Source of the DNA: Verrucomicrobiota bacterium
GTDB lineage: Bacteria; Verrucomicrobiota; Verrucomicrobiia; Limisphaerales; AV2
Direction of reading: 5' to 3'
DNA: 5,872 bases
NCBI GenBank assembly: GCA_003219675.1
Contig: QHPW01000411.1
Span: 1,854 to 7,725, forward strand
Of this stretch, positions 1-5,872 are shown in pieces; the first letter of the stretch is position 1; every line of letters begins with the position of its first letter. Both the position numbers and the translations under genes were made by a program. A model generated the notes under the pieces. The model saw only the letters and a list, made by a program, of their open reading frames with translations, did not search any database and was not told where the DNA came from.

Positions 1-33
1 AGTTTCTCACAGCAGACTTTAACCACAATAAAG

Positions 34-39
34 AAAGGA
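34..39 (+). promoter_or_regulatory. Ribosome binding site of the MCE gene
   Basis: AAAGGA lies 7 bases before the ATG at 47, a good Shine-Dalgarno match at normal spacing that fixes the start of the MCE gene. The bases before it are probably the end of an upstream gene. Two plus-strand frames close here: one with TAA at 20-22, and one with TGA at 48-50 that would overlap the ATG as ATGA. The sequence does not say which is real. Confidence 0.6.
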
Positions 40-46
40 CATCGGT

Positions 47-1021
47 ATGAAAAACACCCTCGAAACCCGGTTGGGAATCTTTTTCGCCCTTGCATTGATC
101 GCCGCGTTTCTGATCATGGAAATGCTCGGCAGCTTCGATTTCTTCAAACCCGGCCTCCGCATTCACGCCCGGTTCAACACCGTGCAGGAACTCAAGGAAG
201 GCGATCCGGTCAAAATGGCCGGCGTGCAAATTGGACGCGTCGAAAAGATCGAGCTGACCGAAAACAAGGTGGACGTCACGATGAAATTGGACCAACGCAA
301 AGCCAACGTGAAGACCGACAGCAAAGCCATGGTCAAATTCGCCGGGTTGATGGGGCAGAACTTCGTCTCCATCGGCTTCGGCTCGCCTGCCGGAAGAAAG
401 GTGGAGGACGACACGCTGATCGAAACAGAGGAGCAGCCGGACCTCAACGCGCTGATGGTCAAACTCGAAGGCGTGGCCTCGGGCGTGGAAAACCTCACCA
501 AAAGCCTTTCCGGCGACAGCATTCAAAACCTGCTCGGTCCGTTTACCGATTTTCTCAAGGAAAACAGCCCGCGGCTCACCGCCATCTTCAGCAATATGAA
601 AACCATCTCCACCCAGATTGCCGAAGGCAAAGGCACGGTGGGCAAACTGATCAGCGAGGACACGCTCTACCACTCGGCGCTGGCGGCCGTCACCAATCTG
701 AACGACACCACCTCCGACATCAAAGCCGCCGTCAGCCAGGCAAAAATTGTGGTTTCTGAAATCAACGAAGGCAAAGGCACGATCGGCAAACTCGTCAAGG
801 ATGAGGCGCTTTACAAGGAAGCCGCCACGGCCATGACCAATCTCAAGGAAATCTTCCAGAAGATCAATCAGGGCCAGGGCTCAGTCGGAAAATTCGTCAA
901 CGACGACAGCTTTTACAAAAACGTGAAGCTTTCACTGCAAAAACTGGACAAAGCCACCGAAGGATTGGAAGACCAGGGACCGCTCAGCGTGCTCGGCATC
1001 GCGGTGAACAGTCTGTTCTAG
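47..1021 (+). CDS. MCE/MlaD family lipid-transport substrate-binding protein
   Basis: A 324-residue protein of the MCE (MlaD) family. Members are anchored in the inner membrane, form periplasmic rings with an ABC permease and ATPase (MlaE/MlaF type), and move phospholipids or other hydrophobic molecules between membranes. Residues 1-8 are a short cytoplasmic tail, 9-27 a transmembrane anchor without a lipobox Cys. Residues 37-113 form the single MCE domain, with the family hallmarks LKEGDPVKMAGVQIGRVEKI and the downstream GLMGQNFVSIGFG. Residues 130-310 are a long, mostly helical tail carrying three glycine-rich repeats. E. coli MlaD is about 180 residues, so the tail is long, as in many single-MCE proteins outside the gammaproteobacteria. 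Permease and ATPase genes would be expected just left of the window. The start is set by a good ribosome binding site. The TAG stop overlaps the stop of the convergent transporter gene. I do not assign mlaD strictly because orthology cannot be checked here. Confidence 0.93.
   Translation: MKNTLETRLGIFFALALIAAFLIMEMLGSFDFFKPGLRIHARFNTVQELKEGDPVKMAGVQIGRVEKIELTENKVDVTMKLDQRKANVKTDSKAMVKFAGLMGQNFVSIGFGSPAGRKVEDDTLIETEEQPDLNALMVKLEGVASGVENLTKSLSGDSIQNLLGPFTDFLKENSPRLTAIFSNMKTISTQIAEGKGTVGKLISEDTLYHSALAAVTNLNDTTSDIKAAVSQAKIVVSEINEGKGTIGKLVKDEALYKEAATAMTNLKEIFQKINQGQGSVGKFVNDDSFYKNVKLSLQKLDKATEGLEDQGPLSVLGIAVNSLF
617..916 (+). repeat. Three in-frame glycine-rich repeats in the MCE protein tail
   Basis: Residues 191-208, 239-256 and 273-290 follow one pattern: I-x-[EQ]-G-x-G-[TS]-[VI]-G-K-[LF]-[VI]-x-[DE]-[DE]-x-[LF]-Y. 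Clear anchors are EGKGTVGKL, EGKGTIGKL and QGQGSVGKF, each ending in a Tyr. The spacing is unequal: 48 residues between copies 1 and 2, 34 between copies 2 and 3. Helical, Lys/Asn/Leu-rich linkers separate the copies. Such GxGTxGKL units are common in MCE-protein tails. They may shape the helical barrel that carries lipid, but that role is inference. Confidence 0.8.
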
Positions 1022-1865
1022 CGTGACATGGCCAGCGCAATCGCGCCCGCCACGGCGATGATCCCGCCCAACAGCGAATAGGGGCCAGGCCGGTCTCCTT
1101 CAAACCAATAAGCAAAAGGAATGACTACAATCGGCCGAGGGTCGGGCCGGCAAGACTGTTGAGCAAAACCCACAGCGGGATGGTTCGCCGCTTGTTTTCC
1201 ATGACAGCGCCAGCCGCTTCCCCGGACTTATTGCTGGTCCGCCGGTTTTTCATCATAATCCACAAGCACGGCAACGCCGCAAAAACCAGTCCGCCCAGAA
1301 TTCGTTGATAGGCTGCGGAGAGTCCGTCGATGCCTTGACCTGAATGGGCGGCGATTGCGTAAGCCTTGCGACTGACCACGGCTCCCATGCCCTGGCCCAA
1401 TGCGGCAATGACTCCAAGCGCAGTCCCTTGCGCCAAAGCTTTCGGCGCCAGGTGCAGATGTTCACGCGGCGCAAGCGCGATGGCGACGCCGCTCAGGATG
1501 ACCAGGCTGGAGATGATTTGGGCCAGTGTCAGCGCAGTGCCCAGCCAGAGCCACTCGGTCAACGCCGCGAACGGCGCGGCCAGGCAGTGAACCATCAAAA
1601 TTGTCAAACGCGGGCCAAGCCGCGGAATGGCCTGATAGAGCGCGAAGTCGCCGATACCGAACCCGATGCACCCGCTTAGAAAAAATACCCAGAATGCGCC
1701 GCCACCGAGCCCTTTGCCGAACGCGTGCGCCCAAATCGCCAGCAGGACGGTGGAAACGCACAAGCGGTAAAGGTTCGCTGTCGTTCCGCCGAGGATGCGC
1801 GTCGTGCGACTGGCGAAAATAACCGAAAGCGAAAACAAAACCGTGGCGAGGAATGCGGGAAGCAT
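1018..1865 (-). pseudogene. DMT/EamA family transporter, disrupted by an internal deletion and frameshift
   Basis: A drug/metabolite-transporter superfamily permease of unknown substrate. From the ATG at 1865 it reads 246 residues to a premature TAG at 1125-1127. The first EamA half (residues 1-132) is intact, with five hydrophobic stretches ending in EWLWLGT...LVILSGVAIAL. The second half starts near 145 and stops just after LAGPTLG. Directly after, in another frame, 38 codons (1134-1018) read PIVVIPFAYWFEGD...GGIIAVAGAIALAMSR, which is the normal end of an EamA domain and mirrors the end of the first half. Roughly 26 residues between these parts are missing. The restored stop lies in the CTAG shared with the convergent MCE gene. 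A TTG at 1892 would add nine residues. I prefer the ATG because the hydrophobic segment begins there, but neither start has a clear ribosome binding site. A truncated protein might still be made. An assembly or read error is the main alternative to true decay. Confidence 0.82.
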
Positions 1866-1971
1866 GGTCAGCGGCCGCGTGGGGTAGCCCAATTCAAATC
1901 GCTGAGAGAATGCGGAAAAATTCCCGCCCTGCCAACAACAGAGTGGCTGTCTCTTATGACAGTCGCAGACG
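1866..1971 (-). other. Intergenic gap with a small hairpin after the GIDE-LemA gene
   Basis: This 106-bp gap lies between the stop of the GIDE-LemA gene and the transporter start. It holds a perfect 5-bp inverted repeat, CTGTC-TCTTAT-GACAG (1947-1962), 9 bases past the TGA on the minus strand. No T-run follows, so it is a poor factor-independent terminator. I see no convincing -35/-10 pair for the transporter. Confidence 0.3.
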
Positions 1972-3297
1972 TCAGCTCGCCAGCTTCACCTGTACCGGCG
2001 CGCGCTCGAAATCATTCGCCTCCATCAGGGACTGCGACTTCAATCCGCCGAGCGCGCCGATGAACCGATCGGGCACCACTTCCAGTCGGGTGTTGTAGAA
2101 CATGGCGATCTCGTTGAAATAACCGCGCGCCAAAGCAATCCGTTGCTCGGTGTCCACGAGGTTCTTCTGAAGGTTCAAAAAGGATTGGTTCGCTTTCAGC
2201 TCCGGATACCGCTCTTGAACCGCCACGAGAATGGTTCCACAGGCGCGGTGGTCCGGCCCTTCCACCCCCGGTGGTGTTGCTTCCATCTGGCTCCGCAGTC
2301 CGGCCAGTTCGGTTTGCAGGTTTTGCTCGTAATCGCGCAGACCTTTCACCGTCTCGACCAGGTTCGGGATCAGATCATGCCGCCGCTTGAGCTGCACGTC
2401 CACCTGCGACCAGCCCTGGCGCACGCGCTGGCGCAGGTCAATCAGACTGTTATAGACCATCCAGCCCCAGCCGAGCCCGGTGACGGCGAGATAAGCCAGC
2501 GCGACGAGCAGATAAGCCGGAAGATCGCCGGCCGGCTCGACGTTTGACGCGACGTCACGCACAACAAATCCGGTGACGCACAGCGCCAGGCCGAGGAACC
2601 CCGGTCCCCAAAAGCCCCAGCGAAACCCGGAACTGATTTGCTGCTCGGTGCGCGTGGAAATTAAAAACATCGGCGCGCTTTTGTCGTAAGCGATTTCCGG
2701 CGCAACCACATCTTCACGCTCTCGCGCCTGGCCCATGACGTACAGTTGCGCATGAAGCGGGACTGCGCTTTCCGTGAAGCGCCGGCGGTAATCCGAGTTC
2801 GACACGGCCTCCGCCGGCCCTTTGCCGTAATACAGCGGATCGGAAGTGCCGCAGGTTTCGTCAAAAATCGTGATCGGTTCAGTTTTCGCGCCTTCGGGCC
2901 GCAACAGAATCACGCCGAAATCGTCCTGAACATAAAACGGAATCATTTCACTGCCATCGGCGACGGTTTTCCAACCGCTCTCGTGGCGCGTGCGCGTCTG
3001 GGTCTTGCCCTGGCTGTCGGTGTAATTCTCCGTTACCGTCCGCGACCAATGTTCCTCGACGTGCCATTGGTAATGCACGCATGATTGGCTGGCGAGATAG
3101 CTGGTCAACGGCTGCTGCGACTCAGCCGTTCCTTTGAGTTCCACCAGCCCGATGAACACGCCGGTGGTTTTCGAAGTGGGAAGGTTGTCGACCAACCGCT
3201 TTCGTTTCCCTGAACGGAGCGCAAACAACAGGCAGACCAGCGCGAGCAATCCACCCAACCACGGCGCGAACCGGAGAACCTCGGAAGCGTTGTTCAT
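1972..3297 (-). CDS. GIDE-like/LemA domain fusion membrane protein
   Basis: A 441-residue protein with two recognisable modules. Residues 11-27 are a transmembrane segment followed by KRKR, so what follows is probably cytoplasmic. Residues 45-205 resemble the GIDE domain, known from the membrane E3 ligase MULAN/GIDE and from many bacterial proteins. Visible marks are GVFIGLVELKGTAES, the SCVHYQWHVEE strand, a polar loop rich in Thr and Arg, and IPFYVQDDFGVILL. There is no RING finger, so ubiquitin-ligase activity is not implied. Residues 226-247 and 258-280 form a transmembrane hairpin. Residues 282-425 are a LemA domain: VQLKRRHDLIPNLVETVKG, then PELKANQSFLNLQKNL, then ARGYFNEIAMFYNTRLE. LemA proteins have no settled function, though some link to envelope stress or accompany TPM-domain proteins. 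The ATG at 3297 gives a proper first membrane segment but has only a weak ribosome binding site. The call is firm for LemA and good for GIDE. The function is unknown. Confidence 0.88.
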   Translation of the reverse strand: MNNASEVLRFAPWLGGLLALVCLLFALRSGKRKRLVDNLPTSKTTGVFIGLVELKGTAESQQPLTSYLASQSCVHYQWHVEEHWSRTVTENYTDSQGKTQTRTRHESGWKTVADGSEMIPFYVQDDFGVILLRPEGAKTEPITIFDETCGTSDPLYYGKGPAEAVSNSDYRRRFTESAVPLHAQLYVMGQAREREDVVAPEIAYDKSAPMFLISTRTEQQISSGFRWGFWGPGFLGLALCVTGFVVRDVASNVEPAGDLPAYLLVALAYLAVTGLGWGWMVYNSLIDLRQRVRQGWSQVDVQLKRRHDLIPNLVETVKGLRDYEQNLQTELAGLRSQMEATPPGVEGPDHRACGTILVAVQERYPELKANQSFLNLQKNLVDTEQRIALARGYFNEIAMFYNTRLEVVPDRFIGALGGLKSQSLMEANDFERAPVQVKLAS

Positions 3298-3387
3298 CGC
3301 GGAAAGAGCTTAAGCATTCGCACAGTCATGGAAACTGGAATTGCGCGCCAGAATTGTAGCGGGACGGAAAACCGCCGAATCGAGACC
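3298..3387 (-). promoter_or_regulatory. Possible promoter region before the GIDE-LemA gene
   Basis: In this 90-bp gap the minus strand carries TACAAT (plus 3353-3358), a one-mismatch match to the -10 consensus, 55 bases before the ATG. No good TTGACA-like box lies 16-18 bases upstream of it, so this is only a weak candidate. Transcription could equally read through from the gene at 3388-4776. Confidence 0.2.
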
Positions 3388-4776
3388 TTATTTCCCGACG
3401 GGCGTGTTGGTCATGTTGGGCTCCACAAATCCGGGCCGCGCCAGGAACCGGACAAAGCGGCTGCGTTGCAGCGCAAAACTGAGCTTCAACTCGCGCGACT
3501 CGGGCGGCGGTTTCAAAAACACGGCCTGCTCGGCATTGTCCTGGCTTCCATGCTGCACGATTTCCACCTCACGGCCGCCCTGGTCAACCGCGCGCACCAC
3601 GGTCAGTCGCCGGCCATTCAGTTCGGGACTGAGCTTCAGCGCCAGAGAATACACCTTGTTTTTATCCTCGCCCCACCACTTGGCGATCCACTTGAACTGG
3701 CCGGGGTGGTCGGTGTTCGGGCTGGCGAGCGCAACCAACTGAGCCGTGACGCCATCGTGCTGCCAGTGGTTCGTCAAGTCGGTCAGTTGGCCGAAGGCCG
3801 GCAGTTGAATCGGGGGCGTTTCCCAAAGTTCATCCGCGCTGAAACCTCCGGTGCGAATGCATTCAACATCCAGCTTCCACGCCTGTTCTCCCGGCCAGAG
3901 CGCGCCGAAGAACTCGACTGTTCCATTGGTGACCCAATCGAAATTCTGGTTCACAAAGTCCAGATAGGGAAACCAGCGGTTCCCGGTGGCATCGGAAAGG
4001 GTGAGTTTCTGCACCCGCCAGTGGTTCACCGGCCGGCCATCTTCTGCAAAGGTAAAAACCAAGCGGGTTTTGCGGGCCGCGGTTTGCTCATCGCCCTCCC
4101 CTGTTTTGCTCAACATCCGGCCGCCGCTTTGGAATTCACTGAGCGTGACGGCCAGGCCGCCGTCGCTGCTGGTGGAAGGCCACGGTTGGGGAGTCCAGTG
4201 TGGATAGTCCGCATAGGCGGGGTTGCGTATGGTGAATTCACCCGCATTGGTCCAACTGCCGACCGGCGTTTGGGCAAGAAACCGCAGACCGAGAGTTTCG
4301 CTTCGGCGTGGGAAGGCGCGAATCTGCCAGCCATGCACCACTTCGCCGGGAAGACCGAGCGTGTGTGCACCCCAGCGCGCATCGTAAACATTTCCCCGAT
4401 CGTCGAAGATGCGAAGTCTGGCCAACGAGGACCACCAGTTTGGCGCGCTGCTGCGATTCACGGTGATTACGATCAAGTTTGTGTTTCCGTCGCTGCCAAA
4501 ACCGAAGCCGCCTCCGCCCGGCGGGAAGAAGCGATTCCTGATGAACGCGGGGGTGACTGGCGAGAGGAGCCGCAGCAGCCGGTTTCCGGTTCGATGGTTG
4601 TACTGGAAGCCGTTTGTGAAAAGGACCTGCCGAAGTTCAAGCGTCGAGCCGTCTCCCAGTGGCCGAACGACGCCCACTTCATTTAGGGGACCGCGACTCA
4701 GCAAAAACAGCGCCGCCGCCACGAACGCCGCGACGGCCATCAGCGCAGAAATCCGTTTTGTTTTGCTCGCCCCCAT
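3388..4776 (-). CDS. Single-anchor exported hypothetical protein, probably beta-sandwich repeats
   Basis: I do not recognise a named family for this 462-residue protein. Residues 1-8 are basic, and 9-27 form one hydrophobic helix that is either an uncleaved anchor or a signal peptide. No lipobox Cys follows it. The rest is polar and predicted beta-rich, with many Trp and Asn-Gly turns and no catalytic signature I can name. A Gly-rich loop (PPGGGGFGFG) sits at 84-93. Three stretches, about 40-170, 204-310 and 340-447, share a layout. Each has a DG start with a hydrophobic strand, then a D-x-x-G-[NGR] turn (DDRGN, DATGN, DQGGR), then a late P...[SE]..L.[LV] strand (FPRRSETLGL, WPGEQAWKL, PPPESRELKL). 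This suggests three related extracytoplasmic domains. The open frame runs back to 5031, but that part overlaps the oxidoreductase gene and I reject it. The ATG at 4776 has GAGGA five bases upstream and starts the basic-hydrophobic leader. It lies 62 bp after the oxidoreductase and 90 bp before the GIDE-LemA gene. The function is unknown. Confidence 0.75.
   Translation of the reverse strand: MGASKTKRISALMAVAAFVAAALFLLSRGPLNEVGVVRPLGDGSTLELRQVLFTNGFQYNHRTGNRLLRLLSPVTPAFIRNRFFPPGGGGFGFGSDGNTNLIVITVNRSSAPNWWSSLARLRIFDDRGNVYDARWGAHTLGLPGEVVHGWQIRAFPRRSETLGLRFLAQTPVGSWTNAGEFTIRNPAYADYPHWTPQPWPSTSSDGGLAVTLSEFQSGGRMLSKTGEGDEQTAARKTRLVFTFAEDGRPVNHWRVQKLTLSDATGNRWFPYLDFVNQNFDWVTNGTVEFFGALWPGEQAWKLDVECIRTGGFSADELWETPPIQLPAFGQLTDLTNHWQHDGVTAQLVALASPNTDHPGQFKWIAKWWGEDKNKVYSLALKLSPELNGRRLTVVRAVDQGGREVEIVQHGSQDNAEQAVFLKPPPESRELKLSFALQRSRFVRFLARPGFVEPNMTNTPVGK
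3436..4659 (-). repeat. Three diverged internal domain repeats in the exported protein
   Basis: Units cover residues about 40-170, 204-310 and 340-447. Shared landmarks in order are GDGSTLEL / SDGGLAVTL / HDGVTAQL, then a long strand pair, then DDRGN / DATGN / DQGGR, and finally PRRSETLGLRF / PGEQAWKLDV / PPESRELKLSF. Identity is low, so this rests on the order and spacing of landmarks judged by eye. Confidence 0.35.
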
Positions 4777-4781
4777 GTTTG

Positions 4782-4786
4782 TCCTC
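4782..4786 (-). promoter_or_regulatory. Ribosome binding site that decides the start at 4776
   Basis: The minus strand reads GAGGA five bases before the ATG at 4776. This supports that ATG over the much longer upstream extension of the same frame, which would overlap the oxidoreductase by almost 200 bp. Confidence 0.6.
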
Positions 4787-4804
4787 GACCGAAAAGGGAA
4801 CAAC

Positions 4805-4821
4805 GCGCGTCGTTTCCGCGC
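4805..4821 (-). terminator. Weak hairpin after the oxidoreductase gene
   Basis: On the minus strand, GCGCG-GAAACGA-CGCGC forms a 5-bp all-GC stem with a 7-base loop, 17 bases past the oxidoreductase stop. The T-rich but interrupted GTTGTTCCCTTTT follows. The stem is short and the T-run poor, so this may be a leaky terminator or a chance GC palindrome. Confidence 0.2.
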
Positions 4822-4838
4822 CGCAAACCCGCTGGCCC

Positions 4839-5872
4839 TTACTTCACCTTCTTCACCTTTTCCCACTGGCCCGTCCTGGCGGACTTGAGCACCGCGTCGG
4901 TCACGTAATCGGTCGCGAGGCCGTCCTTGAAGTCGGGCCTGGCGGGCTTGCGCTCGGCGAGCCCCGTCAGGAAGTCGGCGACCTGATGGACGAAGCTGTG
5001 TTCGTAACCGATCTGCAAGCCCGGCACCCACCAGTTCTTCATGTAGGGTTGGTCACCGTCGCTGACGTGGATGCTGCGCCAGCCGCGCACGCGGCCTTCG
5101 TCGCGATGATCGAAATATTGCAGGCGATGGAGATCGTGCAGGTCCCAGAAAATCGAAGCGTGCTCGCCGTTGATCTCGAAAGTGTAGAGCGCCTTGTGGC
5201 CGCGTGCGTAGCGGGTGGACTCGAAGGTCGCGAGCGCTCCGTTGCTGAACCGGGCGAGGAAAGCGCAGGCGTCGTCGATGCCGACCTTCTCGACTTTGCC
5301 GGTCAACTGATGCTTGCGCTCTTTGATGAACGTCTCGGTCATGGCGCTGACGGCATCGACCGTGCCGTTCAGCCACATCGCGGTGTCGATGCAATGCGCG
5401 AGTAAATCGCCGGTGACACCCGAGCCGGCAGCCTTCACGTCGAGCCGCCAGAGCGCGGCGCCGCCCTGCGGGAGGTCGGGATTGATCGTCCAGTCCTGCA
5501 AAAACTTGGCGCGGTAATGAAAGATGCGGCCGAGCTTGCCTTCGTCGATGAGTTGCTTCGCCAGGACCACGGCCGGACACCGGCGATAATTGTACCAAAC
5601 CATGTTGGGTACTTTTGCGCTTTCGACGGCAGCAACCATCTTTTCCGCCTCCGGCGCGTTGAGCGCGAGCGGCTTCTCGCACAAAATCATCTTGCCGGCT
5701 TGCGCGGCGGCGATGGCAATTTCCGCGTGCGTGTTGTTCGGGGTGCAAATGTCGATGAGGTCAATGTCGTCGCGCTCGATAAGCTTGCGCCAGTCAGTTT
5801 CGATCGACTCGTAGCCCCACTTCCCGGCGAAGGCTTTCGCGTTGTCCGCGTTGCGGGCGCAGATGGCTTTAA
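4839..5872 (-). CDS. Gfo/Idh/MocA family NAD(P)-dependent oxidoreductase, 5' end off the window
   Basis: The last 343 residues of a Gfo/Idh/MocA dehydrogenase. The gene continues beyond the right edge, where the N-terminal GxGxxG nucleotide-binding loop and first strand (roughly 35-40 residues) should lie. The frame is open from the edge, so the ATG at 5690 (MILCEKPLAL) is internal. Visible residues 1-65 are the rest of the Rossmann fold, including CTPNNTH (42-48) and the family hallmark CEKP (64-67). Residues 90-118 carry NYRRCPAVVLAKQLIDEGKLG. The catalytic-type motif GVTGDLLAHCID (151-162) supplies the Asp/His residues expected in the active site. The C-terminal alpha/beta domain ends in a Lys-rich tail. 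Members oxidise or reduce sugars, polyols such as inositol, or glycosides. The substrate cannot be read from this sequence. There is no leader in the visible part, but a twin-arginine signal, which some relatives carry, would sit in the missing N-terminus. It may lead the minus-strand gene row. Confidence 0.93.
   Translation of the reverse strand, partial: KAICARNADNAKAFAGKWGYESIETDWRKLIERDDIDLIDICTPNNTHAEIAIAAAQAGKMILCEKPLALNAPEAEKMVAAVESAKVPNMVWYNYRRCPAVVLAKQLIDEGKLGRIFHYRAKFLQDWTINPDLPQGGAALWRLDVKAAGSGVTGDLLAHCIDTAMWLNGTVDAVSAMTETFIKERKHQLTGKVEKVGIDDACAFLARFSNGALATFESTRYARGHKALYTFEINGEHASIFWDLHDLHRLQYFDHRDEGRVRGWRSIHVSDGDQPYMKNWWVPGLQIGYEHSFVHQVADFLTGLAERKPARPDFKDGLATDYVTDAVLKSARTGQWEKVKKVK

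Noticed and set aside
1344..1822. Several plus-strand open frames of 74-111 codons over the transporter
   Set aside because: They overlap each other and the EamA coding frame, have shadow-type Arg/Ala/Pro composition and show no family motif.
1947..1957. CTGTCTCTTAT, identical to the first 11 bases of the Tn5 mosaic end used in sequencing adapters
   Set aside because: The match ends after 11 of 19 bases (GACA follows instead of ACAC). There is no second end, no transposase and no break in the surroundings. A chance match, or part of the small hairpin at 1947-1962, is more likely.
2143..2547. Plus-strand open frame of 134 codons opposite the LemA domain
   Set aside because: It is the antisense shadow of the conserved LemA coding region, and nothing independent supports it.
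3328..4686. Plus-strand open frame of 452 codons opposite the exported-protein gene
   Set aside because: It is the antisense shadow of the gene at 3388-4776 in GC-rich DNA. Its product has no hydrophobic core, signal or family motif, is full of Arg/Pro/Gly, and no ribosome binding site precedes it. The minus-strand frame has a leader, a ribosome binding site and sensible protein composition.
4777..5031. N-terminal extension of the exported protein back to 5031
   Set aside because: The extra 85 codons are Arg-rich and low in hydrophobic structure, and they overlap the well-supported end of the oxidoreductase. The ATG at 4776 has its own ribosome binding site and starts a normal leader.
5053..5748. 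Minus-strand open frame of 231 codons inside the oxidoreductase
   Set aside because: It is an Arg/His-rich out-of-frame shadow of the Gfo/Idh/MocA gene, whose own frame has all the expected family motifs.

Overview
The base composition is GC-rich and the genes are tightly packed. Together with a membrane protein that joins a GIDE-like domain to a LemA domain, a Gfo/Idh/MocA oxidoreductase and a secreted lineage-type hypothetical protein, this suggests a Gram-negative (diderm) bacterium of the PVC group, most likely Verrucomicrobiota of the Pedosphaera/Limisphaerales type. That placement is inference from gene content and protein style, since no marker gene lies in the window.

Layout, left to right. 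A plus-strand MCE/MlaD-family lipid-transport protein (47-1021) is probably the last gene of an operon that begins outside the window. It meets, tail to tail, a minus-strand DMT/EamA transporter gene (1018-1865) that is broken near its 3' end. Every remaining gene is on the minus strand. They are a 441-aa membrane protein with GIDE-like and LemA domains (1972-3297), a 462-aa single-anchor exported or membrane-attached protein of unknown function (3388-4776), and the C-terminal part of a Gfo/Idh/MocA NAD(P)-dependent oxidoreductase that runs off the right edge (4839-5872). Gaps between the minus-strand genes are 62, 90 and 106 bp, so they could be co-transcribed, but each gap is also large enough to hold its own promoter. 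I see no RNA gene, CRISPR array, insertion sequence or integration site.

The genes do not form one recognisable pathway. The MCE protein belongs to envelope lipid trafficking, the LemA/GIDE and single-anchor proteins are envelope proteins of unknown role, and the oxidoreductase is probably sugar or polyol metabolism. The most informative observation is the damaged transporter. Its missing C-terminal 38 codons can be read in another frame directly after the premature stop, and they end in a CTAG shared with the stop of the MCE gene. This points to one deletion of roughly 76-79 bp rather than a naturally short gene. I do not find convincing evidence for a new multi-gene system here.
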